Source of the DNA: Psychrobacillus sp. INOP01
GTDB lineage: Bacteria; Bacillota; Bacilli; Bacillales_A; Planococcaceae
Direction of reading: 5' to 3'
DNA length: 64,000 nucleotides
Assembly (NCBI RefSeq): GCF_018140925.1
Contig: NZ_CP073315.1
Coordinates: 2,418,001 to 2,482,000, forward strand
Shown here piece by piece: positions 1-8,100 of this stretch (positions within the stretch are counted from its first letter, which is position 1; the number at the start of each line of letters is the position of its first letter). The notes below the pieces were generated by a model. The model was not told where the DNA came from. It saw nothing but the letters and a program-made list of their open reading frames with translations, and searched no databases. The translations under genes and the position numbers were made by a program.

Positions 1-186
1 TAACCAGTTTCCCTCAACAGATTCCAGTTCCACAGCTGTTTGTCCACGAACGATCGAAAGTGATTCCTTGTTATTTGTTACGACATAAATATCGTCTTCA
101 ACATATCCTTCCAGTTTTAGTTCTTTAATTTTGTCTAGTACTTCCTGTTCTGTTAGAAAAGATCCCACAAATTTTTTATCTTCCAT
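1..186 (-). CDS. general stress protein 17M-like domain protein, 5' part only
   Basis: This minus-strand gene starts at an ATG at 186 behind a GGAGG box (about 196-200) and runs off the left edge of the window, so only about 62 N-terminal residues are visible. They are near-identical to the N-terminus of the complete protein encoded at 8101-8994: both open with M-x-D-K-K, share the TEQEVLDKI and KLEGYVE stretches and end the visible part at VEGNWL. This N-terminal module is the YflT/GSP17M-like domain of SigB-dependent general stress proteins. Whether the rest carries the DUF2382 region of the paralogue cannot be seen. A SigB-type promoter lies upstream at 227-251. Role in general stress response is inferred from the family and promoter. 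Confidence 0.8.
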   Translation of the reverse strand, partial: MEDKKFVGSFLTEQEVLDKIKELKLEGYVEDDIYVVTNNKESLSIVRGQTAVELESVEGNWL

Positions 187-226
187 TTGTATATACCTCC
201 ACTGATTAATTATTATTATTTGTAAT

Positions 227-251
227 TTACCCATTAGATTACGCTATAAAC
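227..251 (-). promoter_or_regulatory. SigB-type promoter for the partial stress gene
   Basis: Read on the minus strand: GTTTAT, 13 bases, GGGTAA. This matches the SigB consensus GTTT-N13-15-GGGWAW. It lies about 40 bases upstream of the start codon at 186. A very similar promoter precedes the paralogue at 8994. Confidence 0.65.
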
Positions 252-373
252 AAATAGTTATTGAATGTAAAAAGCGTATCCGCTTTGTCACTATATCTAC
301 AAATGATTATTGGCTATTTGCGCATAATATTTGCTTATCTATTTAACTATTATTATACTCAAACTATAACGTT

Positions 374-793
374 ATGGTTTGGAGTGATCTAATTGGGATC
401 GAAAAATTAAAAATTGGTGAGCTAGCAGAGAAAACAGGTATTACTAGACGTACTATAGATTATTATACGACGCTCGGTTTGTTGAAAGCGGAACGTTCTG
501 CATCGAATTATCGTTATTATCCTTTAGAAGCGATAGAGAAATTACGAATAATTGAAGATAAAAAAGCTACAGGTATGTCTTTGGAAGCTATAAAACAACA
601 GCTAGAAAAGGAACAAATAGAAGAAGTGGATATTCAGGAGCTTCGCTTACAGATGCAGTATTTAGAAAAAGAAGTCTCCCATTTGCTTGATCAAATCAAT
701 ACAGAAGAAATAACGATCCAAAAAAATATTAAGCAAAAAATCTCATCAGAAAGCGTTGCTCTTATGCAATCTCTACTTTTACTTATCACATAG
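374..793 (+). CDS. MerR-family transcriptional regulator
   Basis: The 139-residue protein has a MerR-type winged-helix DNA-binding region at about residues 13-77 (KIGELAEKTGITRRTIDYY, then a wing with the Y-R-Y-Y signature) followed by a helical dimerisation region rich in Glu/Gln/Leu (about 80-125). It lacks the metal-binding cysteine loop of CueR or MerR itself, so the effector is unknown. The start is uncertain: the ATG at 374 has no clear ribosome binding site, while a GGAG at 382-385 would serve only a rare start codon (ATT at 392). The gene ends inside the Shine-Dalgarno of the downstream CNNM exporter gene and is probably co-transcribed with it. In Bacillus subtilis a MerR-type gene (yhdQ/cueR) also neighbours yhdP/mpfA, a relative of that exporter; that comparison is from memory of the family context. 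Confidence 0.85.
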   Translation: MVWSDLIGIEKLKIGELAEKTGITRRTIDYYTTLGLLKAERSASNYRYYPLEAIEKLRIIEDKKATGMSLEAIKQQLEKEQIEEVDIQELRLQMQYLEKEVSHLLDQINTEEITIQKNIKQKISSESVALMQSLLLLIT

Positions 794-832
794 GAGGTGA
801 AGTCTTACTATTTTTTATAGTAAGGCAACTTA
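793..832 (+). promoter_or_regulatory. distant Shine-Dalgarno plus hairpin in front of the TTG start
   Basis: A strong GGAGG at 793-797 sits 35 bases before the TTG start at 833, far outside normal spacing. Between them lies a hairpin with arms CTTACTAT (804-811) and ATAGTAAG (817-824), extendable by a U-G and a G-C pair to 802-826. If folded, the hairpin removes 25 bases and leaves an effective spacing of about 10. There is no T-run after it, so it is not an intrinsic terminator. The functional reading (bridging the ribosome binding site to the start, or a translational switch) is inference. Confidence 0.55.
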
Positions 833-2134
833 TTGACCGTATTAAATTTAACAATATTTATCATATTACTAGCGTTAACTGGATTTTTCGTTGCTACAGA
901 GTTTGCAATTGTAAAGGTGAGGCATTCAAGAATTGACCAGCTTGTGGCTGACGGACGTAAAGGCTCACTTGCAGCAAAACATGTAACCACACATTTAGAT
1001 GAATATTTATCTGCTTGTCAGTTAGGGATTACTGTAACTGCACTTGGTATTGGTATGGTAGGTGAATCGACATTCGAATTCATTTTACATCCTTTATTTG
1101 AAAGTATTGGTATTGGCACAGATTATATTCACTACTTTACAATTGGTGCTGCTTTTGCCATTGCAACATTTTTACACGTGGTGGTCGGGGAATTAGCGCC
1201 AAAAACCGTTGCGATTCAAAAAGCCGAAGCAGTGACACTTGTTTTTGCTAAGCCAATTATGATTTTCTATAGAATTTTGTATCCATTTATTTGGTTCTTG
1301 AATGGTTCTGCTCGTGTCTTAGTTGGTTTATTTGGTTTGAAGCCTGCTTCTGAGCATGAATTATCTCATACGGAAGAAGAACTTCGCCTTTTACTAGCAG
1401 AAAGTTATAAAAGTGGCGAAATTAATAAACATGACCTGAAATATGTGAATAATGTATTTGAATTTGATGACCGGATTGCCCGTGAGATCATGGTCCCACG
1501 TACAGAGATCATAGGATTTGAAAAAAATGCAACTTTCCACGATGTGCTTACACTAATTTCAGAAGAACGCTATACACGTTATCCTGTTTATGAAGGGGAC
1601 CGTGATAATATTATCGGGTTTATAAATATTAAAGATTTTTTGACGCAAGGGATGAGCAACCGTGTTACAGCTGAAACTTTCACGATAGAAAGGTTTACAA
1701 ACCCTGTCATAAAAACAATTGAGACGACTCCGATAAATAATCTGCTATTGAAAATGCAGAAAGAACGTACGCATATGGCTATTCTTTTAGATGAATATGG
1801 TGGTACGTCTGGCCTTGTAACAGTAGAAGATATTCTAGAAGAAATTGTTGGAGAAATTCGCGATGAATTTGATGAGGATGAGGTAGCGGACATTCGTAAA
1901 CTGAAGGATGACCATTATATTGTCCATTCAAAGGTTTTGCTAGATGATGTAGCAAAACTATTGAGAATTGAGTTAGAAAATCCTGATATTGATACTTTCG
2001 GAGGTTGGTATTATACACAAGATATGGATCTGTTAATGGATAATCATATTGAGTATAATGGATACAACTTCTCTGTTTACGAAAAAGAAGGGCATCAATT
2101 ACATTTTATAGAAGTGATAAAAACACCTTTATAA
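833..2134 (+). CDS. CNNM/CorC-type hemolysin family transporter (YhdP/MpfA-like)
   Basis: This 433-residue membrane protein has the order typical of the CNNM/CorB family: an N-terminal DUF21 transmembrane domain with several hydrophobic helices (about 1-200, opening with the LTGFFVATEFAIVKVR signature), a CBS-domain pair (about 210-330, starting near REIMVPRTE), and a C-terminal CorC/HlyC transporter-associated domain (about 345-430). Relatives export Mg2+ and provide magnesium or cobalt resistance, so a magnesium efflux role is likely by family; older annotation calls them hemolysins. The TTG start at 833 is chosen because homologues begin immediately before this first helix and no closer start exists. 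The preceding hairpin and displaced Shine-Dalgarno suggest translational control. A rho-independent terminator follows at 2159. Confidence 0.88.
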   Translation: MTVLNLTIFIILLALTGFFVATEFAIVKVRHSRIDQLVADGRKGSLAAKHVTTHLDEYLSACQLGITVTALGIGMVGESTFEFILHPLFESIGIGTDYIHYFTIGAAFAIATFLHVVVGELAPKTVAIQKAEAVTLVFAKPIMIFYRILYPFIWFLNGSARVLVGLFGLKPASEHELSHTEEELRLLLAESYKSGEINKHDLKYVNNVFEFDDRIAREIMVPRTEIIGFEKNATFHDVLTLISEERYTRYPVYEGDRDNIIGFINIKDFLTQGMSNRVTAETFTIERFTNPVIKTIETTPINNLLLKMQKERTHMAILLDEYGGTSGLVTVEDILEEIVGEIRDEFDEDEVADIRKLKDDHYIVHSKVLLDDVAKLLRIELENPDIDTFGGWYYTQDMDLLMDNHIEYNGYNFSVYEKEGHQLHFIEVIKTPL

Positions 2135-2158
2135 TATAATGAAAACGAATATGATTGA

Positions 2159-2197
2159 AACCTCCTAGGTGCTACTAGATACTAGGGGGTTTTCTTT
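2159..2197 (+). terminator. intrinsic terminator after the CNNM gene
   Basis: Arms AACCTCCTAG (2159-2168) and CTAGGGGGTT (2182-2191) pair with one G-U, followed by a T-rich stretch. It separates the exporter from the helicase gene. Confidence 0.8.
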
Positions 2198-2346
2198 GGA
2201 TTAATAATAGCGATAGAAACCATAGGCGTGTCTGGGGTTCTATTTGCAAGGAAGGTCGAAAGGTTTAGGTGTATGTTAAACTAAAGTAAAACAAAACTAT
2301 ACGATCAAAAGATATTCTTTATTTACAGGTCGAGAAAGGATATGCA

Positions 2347-5300
2347 ATGAATTTTTCGATGAATGAAGCAAAAATAAAGAAATTATGCGGGGTTACAGCT
2401 TTTAAAAAAGGTAAATCCTATTATCAAGCGGGAAAAGTACAGGTGTATTCTTTTCAACCAGATGATTCGGTCATAAAAGCCACTGTAGATGCAGGTGATA
2501 ATGTTGAAGTTATGGTAGTAGCAGATTCAGAGGGGAAGGTCGGAGGTACTTGTACTTGCCCGCCTATAGGATTTGTCAAAACGTATTGTCAGCATATTGC
2601 AGCAGTGCTATTTGTAGTAGAGGAAAAGGAAACAGAGGGACGTTTGGCGTCAAGAATGCTTGATTTGTTTGAGAATAGATCTGTCCATCCTACAGCAAAG
2701 CAGCTACATTTTGATAAAAGGCAAACGCTGCATGTCGAATTTATATGCCGTCCATTATCGTTAATGGAAGGTGAGGGCAATGGAATTGGTATTCAGTTAA
2801 AAGTAGGTCCAAATACTTTGCATGGTATTTTCCACGTGAAGGATTTTCTTCGTAATATTGAGAAAAAAGAGCCGTTTGAATATGCTCCTGGGCAGTACTA
2901 TGCGCAGGAAATTTATAGCTTTCCGAAAGAATCAGATGCAGTTCTTCAGCTGTTGTTAAAAGGGCAGCATGAGCAAACGGTACAAGCAGATACTTTGCTC
3001 ATTTCAGCTTCAGATTGGGATCAGCTATTTCCTCTATTAACAAAAGCACCATTAGTTAGATTCATGCACGAGGAGAAAATGTATAGTGGAGTGCAGCTTG
3101 GAAGAGACCTGCCACTACGTTTTGCCTTTGATGAAACGAAGAGGACTAATTACCAACTGAATGTGGAGGGACTTGACCGAATTATAGTTTTTAAGGGATA
3201 TGGCTTTGCATTTTCAGAAGGTATTCTGTACAAACTTCCTACTGCTGAGTGCTTTCGACTAGCAGAACTAAAAGAGATGCTCGATCAGTCTGGAAAACAT
3301 GAATTGGTCATATCAGAGAGTCAAATAGATTATTTTATGGAGAAAACTATACCTGGTCTTATGAAGCTTGGCTATGTACATATTGCGGATTCTATTTCAA
3401 GGAGGATGGGAGAAACTCCACTTCGCGTTAAGTTGTTTTTAGACCGAGTCAAGCACCGAATACTTGCAGGGCTTGAATTCCATTATGGACATCTTGTTCT
3501 AAATCCTTGTGAGGAGATAGAGTCAGATGTTATGCATTATCCAGGTATTAGACGCCAGCTCGATAAGGAACAGCAGATTATCGATGTACTATTGGAGAGT
3601 GGATTTACTCAAACTCCGGGAGGATTCTACTTATTCGACGAAGAGGCAGAGTATCACTTTTTATATCATGTGCTATCCAGCATGGAAAAGTGGGTTCAAA
3701 TATATGCCTCGACAGCAGTTAAAATGCGTGTACAAAGGGGATATATTGGCCCGAGGATACGAGTGGAGGTAAAAGAGCGAACAGATTGGTTAGAGTTTAA
3801 GTTTGATCTAAAAGAGATTCCAGAGAAGGAAATCCAGCGATTGATGGCTTCCATTGAAGAAAAACGAAAATTTTACCGTATTCCGGGTGGTAACTTAGTT
3901 TCACTTGAAACACCTGAATACCAAGCGTTATCTAGTTTTATCATCGATATGGGAATTACGACTGATACAATTGAGGATGAAATTCGTATTCCGTTAATAA
4001 AAGGAATGCAAATGATTGAATCTTTGGATCAAAGCGACCTAGTGGAGCCTGGTGAAAAATTTGCCAAGCTCATGAAAAACTTACACGACCCTGTGAACTT
4101 AGAATTGGATGGTCCAATCCCTCTAGAAGGGGTACTTAGAGACTATCAAAAAGTAGGATTTCGATGGTTCCAACTACTAGCAAAATATAAATTTGGTGGC
4201 ATCCTAGCCGATGACATGGGACTTGGTAAAACGCTTCAAAGTATCGCATTCATTGAATCTGTACTTCCAGATGTTCGTACACGAAATTTACCGGTGTTGA
4301 TCGTATGCCCTGCCTCTCTCCTATACAATTGGAGGAATGAGCTAAAAAAATTCACGCCACATACTCAGGCAAAAGTGATAGATGGCAATAAAGCAAAAAG
4401 AAGTGATTTGTGGAAACAGACTTCACATGCTGATGTAATAATTACTTCGTATCCAACGCTTCGAATGGATACAGAGCTATACCGAAACCGCCTCTTTCAT
4501 ACCTTGTTCGTAGACGAAGCGCAGGCATTCAAAAACCCAGGAACTAAAACAGCAAAAGCGGTAAAGATGATTAAAGCAGACTACCGATTTGCCTTAACGG
4601 GGACGCCAATCGAGAATGCATTAGACGAGCTTTGGTCAATATTCCATGTTGTGTTTCCAGAACTATTGCCTGGTAGAAGAGCATTTAGTGAATTAAGCCG
4701 TGAAAATATTGCGAAACGGGTAAGACCGTTTATATTGCGCCGGATGAAACAGGAAGTGCTTAAAGAATTACCAGAGAAGACAGAAACGATGCTCTATTCA
4801 GAATTACAACTGGAGCAAAAAACGTTATATGCTGCTTACTTGGCTGAACTTAAACAGGACGCACTGAAGCATTTGAAAAAAGGTAATCTTCAAAGAAACC
4901 GCATAAGAATATTGGCCGGATTAACAAGACTTCGCCAGCTATGTTGTCATCCAGCCCTTTTCGTAGAAGGGTATAAAGGAAGTTCAGCTAAGTTTGAACA
5001 GTTGATGGAACTCATAGAAGAAAGTCGAATATCGGGGAGAAGAGTGCTCATTTTTTCACAGTTTACACAGATGCTAGGTATTATTAGAGGGAGACTTATA
5101 CGAGAGGGGACCCCTTATTTCTATCTTGACGGTCAAACCTCATCTGAAGAACGAGTAGAATTATGTGATCGCTTTAACAATGGAGAAGGGAATCTATTTC
5201 TAATTTCGTTAAAAGCAGGGGGGACTGGGTTGAATCTGACTGGAGCAGATACAGTTATTCTATACGACCTTTGGTGGAATCCAGCAGTGGAGCAGCAAGC

Positions 5301-5499
5301 TGCTGATCGGGCTCATAGGATGGGTCAAGAAAACGAAGTACACGTTATTCGTTTAATAGCAAAGGGCACCATCGAAGAAAAAATTACTCAGCTGCAACAT
5401 AAAAAGAAAAGCATTATTGATGAAGTTATTCACTCGGGGCAGGACACATTGTCTACTATGACAGAAGAGGATATTAAAGAAATATTGATGATTGAATAG
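2347..5499 (+). CDS. SWIM zinc-finger SNF2-family DEAD/DEAH helicase (YwqA-like)
   Basis: At 1050 residues this is a full-length bacterial SNF2 protein. A SWIM zinc finger is visible near the N-terminus (C69, C71, C81, H83), followed by a long bacterial SNF2-associated region, then the two RecA-like lobes in the C-terminal half. Walker A reads DDMGLGKT, motif II is DEAQ, and motif VI lies in the QAADRAHRMGQ segment. Such proteins are DNA-stimulated ATPases that remodel nucleoprotein or act with RNA polymerase; the specific role of the Bacillus YwqA type is not settled. The ATG at 2347 has an AAAGGA box six bases upstream. It appears monocistronic, bracketed by terminators at 2159 and 5520. 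Confidence 0.93.
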   Translation: MNFSMNEAKIKKLCGVTAFKKGKSYYQAGKVQVYSFQPDDSVIKATVDAGDNVEVMVVADSEGKVGGTCTCPPIGFVKTYCQHIAAVLFVVEEKETEGRLASRMLDLFENRSVHPTAKQLHFDKRQTLHVEFICRPLSLMEGEGNGIGIQLKVGPNTLHGIFHVKDFLRNIEKKEPFEYAPGQYYAQEIYSFPKESDAVLQLLLKGQHEQTVQADTLLISASDWDQLFPLLTKAPLVRFMHEEKMYSGVQLGRDLPLRFAFDETKRTNYQLNVEGLDRIIVFKGYGFAFSEGILYKLPTAECFRLAELKEMLDQSGKHELVISESQIDYFMEKTIPGLMKLGYVHIADSISRRMGETPLRVKLFLDRVKHRILAGLEFHYGHLVLNPCEEIESDVMHYPGIRRQLDKEQQIIDVLLESGFTQTPGGFYLFDEEAEYHFLYHVLSSMEKWVQIYASTAVKMRVQRGYIGPRIRVEVKERTDWLEFKFDLKEIPEKEIQRLMASIEEKRKFYRIPGGNLVSLETPEYQALSSFIIDMGITTDTIEDEIRIPLIKGMQMIESLDQSDLVEPGEKFAKLMKNLHDPVNLELDGPIPLEGVLRDYQKVGFRWFQLLAKYKFGGILADDMGLGKTLQSIAFIESVLPDVRTRNLPVLIVCPASLLYNWRNELKKFTPHTQAKVIDGNKAKRSDLWKQTSHADVIITSYPTLRMDTELYRNRLFHTLFVDEAQAFKNPGTKTAKAVKMIKADYRFALTGTPIENALDELWSIFHVVFPELLPGRRAFSELSRENIAKRVRPFILRRMKQEVLKELPEKTETMLYSELQLEQKTLYAAYLAELKQDALKHLKKGNLQRNRIRILAGLTRLRQLCCHPALFVEGYKGSSAKFEQLMELIEESRISGRRVLIFSQFTQMLGIIRGRLIREGTPYFYLDGQTSSEERVELCDRFNNGEGNLFLISLKAGGTGLNLTGADTVILYDLWWNPAVEQQAADRAHRMGQENEVHVIRLIAKGTIEEKITQLQHKKKSIIDEVIHSGQDTLSTMTEEDIKEILMIE

Positions 5500-5519
5500 T
5501 GAGCTGAAATAGAAGAATG

Positions 5520-5559
5520 GTCCAAGTTAAGCGTACATCGTTTATCTTGGACTTTTTTT
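5520..5559 (+). terminator. intrinsic terminator after the SNF2 helicase gene
   Basis: Arms around GTCCAAGTTAA (5520-5530) and TTATCTTGGAC (5542-5552) form a stem with one mismatch, followed by a run of seven T. Confidence 0.85.
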
Positions 5560-5920
5560 GTTAATCCATTTCTATTTGTTCGAAATATAAGTTTTGAATA
5601 TAGAATACGTAAATTTATGAAGTAGCTAACTTTTTTGAAAAGAATATAGTCATAAGTTTCTATGAACCCATTAATTTCACTTTAAATACGCCATTCTAAG
5701 TTGTTTGTTTTTAAATCTTAGTACAAGAAGGTCAGAGTCGGCATCAACGCCTAGAAAGACCCTTTAAATGCTTATAGTAAGAAATAAGTAACTTATTTCA
5801 ATTTGATATCCTCTAAATGGGTTATAGTTACTGTTGTTTTGAATAGTTATATTGTTGTAAAAGCACCTCGAAAAATATAAATAAGCTTTATTTTTCTAAT
5901 AAAAAACGATGTATTCGAAA
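5560..5920. other. intergenic stretch without a recognised gene
   Basis: This AT-rich stretch between the helicase terminator and the iteron cluster holds no convincing reading frame on either strand. A short imperfect inverted repeat around 5710-5770 was noticed but has no clear meaning. Confidence 0.5.
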
Positions 5921-6090
5921 ATGTATACAAGTGCACAATAAGAAAACATGATGTATGCATTATAGTAAACTTGTATACAAACTAGTGTACAAGTTGATAT
6001 AAAAGGATGTACACAAAAGTGTTTACATGTATACGTAATTACATGAAATGTACACAAAATTAAATAGAATGTTTACAATTTGAGTACAAC
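5921..6090 (+). repeat. TGTAYACA iteron cluster, candidate partition site (parC-like)
   Basis: Variants of TGTAYA recur at 5922, 5952, 5972, 5986, 6008, 6020, 6028, 6049, 6070 and 6083, the best ones as A/T-TGTATACAA or ATGTACACAA. Many spacings are 20-22 bases (two helical turns), with others near 10-14, placing the sites mostly on one face of the DNA. The cluster lies directly upstream of a ParM-type actin gene and its putative DNA-binding adaptor, the standard place for a type II partition centromere that doubles as operator. The repeats are seen; the function is inference from that arrangement. Confidence 0.65.
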
Positions 6091-6165
6091 TTTTGGTGGA
6101 TTGACCGAGCTTTGCCAGTAAGATAACCTTTAAATGGTAGAACATATAGATGAAAGGATGATTTG

Positions 6166-7350
6166 ATGAACACTTCAAGAATTTGTGCAATCGATGTAGG
6201 AAATGACTCAGTTAAAGCTTTATTTGGAAAATTAGATTATGAACTAAACATTCCCAATGTAATTGCGGTATCAACAGAAGACAGACCGGTTATAGGTATA
6301 GAGGAATTAAACGATAAGGATCCAATTGAAGGAATTCATATTAAAGTACACTCCCCTGCCCTAAACGAAAACAATGTAATTTACCGTGTTGGTAGCTTAG
6401 CAACAAAAAGTGATAATGCAACTGAATTAGACCCTGGTAGCAACAAATCAGAGGAAGATCAAACATTAGTTATGTTATTTGCAACTTTAGCTTTAGATGC
6501 AGTTAGAGGAGAAAACGCAGAAGTTTTTAAAAAGAACAATAATGTAATTGATGCAAACTATACGCTAGGAACTGGTCTGCCGCTTCGTGAAGTAAAAGAA
6601 GGAAAAGATGTAGGCTATCGTTCGCAGCTATTAGGATCGGTTCACCAAGTTGAATTTTTAGTAACCCCTAAATACCAAGGGTTAAAAGTAAATATTAAGT
6701 TCGATGAAGTTAAGATATATCCTGAAGGTTTTGCAGCATATATTAACCTAGTAATGGATAATGATTTAAACATTATTAATAGAGATTTAGTAGACAAAAG
6801 TATCCTGATTCAAGATATTGGTGGCCTTTCAACTGATGTTGCGGTTATTAAGAATCGTAATGTAGACGACGATAAAGCACAGGGATTCAATTTAGGTGTT
6901 TCTGAAGCACTAGAGTCCATTAGAGAAGAAATTAGATTAAAGCATGGTGTAGAATTAGATAGCCGTAGAGATGTTGTAGATATCATCACTAGAAAAAATG
7001 ATCGAAATCATATTATGGTGAATGGTAGTCGTACAAGCGTTCATGATATTACTGATCGAATTCTTTTAGACTTAGCGAAGAAAGAATATCGTCACTTACG
7101 CAATGTTTGGCAAAAAAATTCGCAAACAGAAATCTGCTATTTTGTAGGCGGTGGAGCAATCGTATTAAAAGAATATATTAAAACACTAAATAACAACTTA
7201 AATGGCTATAATATCGAATTCTTTGAAGATGAAAAAGAGAGCATTTGGATGATGGCAAATGCTTATCACAAGTTAATCTCTGATTTTGTTAGAAAGAATA
7301 AGAAAGATATAAAAAGCAATGAAGCAACGAAACAAAAAGTAGAAAAATAG
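6166..7350 (+). CDS. ParM/StbA-family actin-like ATPase
   Basis: The 394-residue product has the actin/Hsp70-fold nucleotide-binding signatures: phosphate-1 motif in AIDVGNDSVK at the N-terminus, phosphate-2 motif IQDIGGLSTDVAV in the middle, and an adenosine motif FVGGGAIVL near the C-terminus. It resembles ParM-like proteins of large Bacillus plasmids, which polymerise into filaments and push plasmid copies apart. I choose the ATG at 6166 because an AAAGGA box ends seven bases upstream; a TTG three bases earlier is also open. The iteron cluster lies upstream and a putative adaptor gene follows nine bases downstream. Chromosomal-looking neighbours make this either an integrated element or a host-encoded actin. 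Confidence 0.88.
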   Translation: MNTSRICAIDVGNDSVKALFGKLDYELNIPNVIAVSTEDRPVIGIEELNDKDPIEGIHIKVHSPALNENNVIYRVGSLATKSDNATELDPGSNKSEEDQTLVMLFATLALDAVRGENAEVFKKNNNVIDANYTLGTGLPLREVKEGKDVGYRSQLLGSVHQVEFLVTPKYQGLKVNIKFDEVKIYPEGFAAYINLVMDNDLNIINRDLVDKSILIQDIGGLSTDVAVIKNRNVDDDKAQGFNLGVSEALESIREEIRLKHGVELDSRRDVVDIITRKNDRNHIMVNGSRTSVHDITDRILLDLAKKEYRHLRNVWQKNSQTEICYFVGGGAIVLKEYIKTLNNNLNGYNIEFFEDEKESIWMMANAYHKLISDFVRKNKKDIKSNEATKQKVEK

Positions 7351-7359
7351 GGTGATTTC

Positions 7360-7968
7360 ATGGAAAAATCAAGGAATTCTGGTATTCAAAGGGGGCAAGC
7401 AATTACTTTTCGTCTCCCTTCTGACACTCCTGATCACATTATAAAGCAAATGCAAAAGTTAAAAGAGACTGAGAGAAGAAACTTTTCAAGTAAAATAGCG
7501 GAGTTTGTTTTGGAGGGGGTAAGTACCTCCTTATCTAAGGATAGAGAAACTGTAACTATTCCTATGCCGAAACAGTTAAGCAAGGAACAGCGTAACTGGC
7601 TCAAACATGCACACTCAGAAGCTATGCTAGGGAATATTGTCTATCAATTGTTATCAGACCCTGTTCGTGCAATGTCTATTCTTGCCTCTCTTAACAGTAA
7701 TGCCTTAGATATTGACCAAGCCCTACATTTACAAGTTGAGCCCACTGAAAAAGTAGAAGATGAGTTTACTAATACTAACATTTCCACTGAACCAGAGGCG
7801 CTTCAACCAGAATTTCCAACCGATGAACTTGAAGATGATTTGATGAACTTTGACTGGGATCAAGTAAAACATGAGCATGCAGCAACAGCAGAAGATTTAG
7901 AGGAGAATGTCGAAACTGAGAGTTTAGATGATTTACTTGGAGATTTTCTTTCAAGGATGAATAAATAG
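7360..7968 (+). CDS. putative ParR-like adaptor of the actin partition system
   Basis: This 202-residue protein starts at an ATG with GGGTGA upstream and follows the ParM gene by nine bases. Its N-terminal 60 residues (AITFRLPSDTPDHIIKQM and a following basic helix) look like a ribbon-helix-helix DNA-binding domain, as in ParR/AlfB-type adaptors. The C-terminal half is acidic and low in complexity, ending in a short motif LGDFLSRMNK, plausibly the filament-contacting tail. No family-level sequence signature was recognised, so the role rests on gene order plus the predicted RHH domain. A decayed copy of the 3' end of this gene is present at 33145-33225. Confidence 0.65.
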   Translation: MEKSRNSGIQRGQAITFRLPSDTPDHIIKQMQKLKETERRNFSSKIAEFVLEGVSTSLSKDRETVTIPMPKQLSKEQRNWLKHAHSEAMLGNIVYQLLSDPVRAMSILASLNSNALDIDQALHLQVEPTEKVEDEFTNTNISTEPEALQPEFPTDELEDDLMNFDWDQVKHEHAATAEDLEENVETESLDDLLGDFLSRMNK

Positions 7969-8041
7969 TAGTTGTAGTATGTGTATTAACACTTCCAATC
8001 TATTAAAGAACCATTTTCATGTTTGTTTCTTGCAAAAGGAA

Positions 8042-8083
8042 ACTAATAACCCCAACCATCAATTAATGGTTGGGGTTATTAGT
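8042..8083. terminator. perfect 18-bp bidirectional terminator
   Basis: Arms ACTAATAACCCCAACCAT (8042-8059) and its exact reverse complement (8066-8083) flank a six-base loop, with A/T-rich flanks on both sides. It sits between the convergent adaptor gene and stress-protein gene and probably ends both transcripts. Confidence 0.85.
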
Positions 8084-8100
8084 TTATTGGAGTTTAGAAA

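Noticed and set aside
804-824. hairpin before the CNNM gene as a rho-independent terminator
   Set aside because: No T-run follows the stem and the start codon lies nine bases later; an effect on translation explains the geometry better.
5921-6090. iteron cluster as a CRISPR array or replication origin
   Set aside because: The repeats are too short and too variable for CRISPR and there are no uniform spacers; no replication initiator gene or DnaA-box cluster adjoins, while partition genes do.
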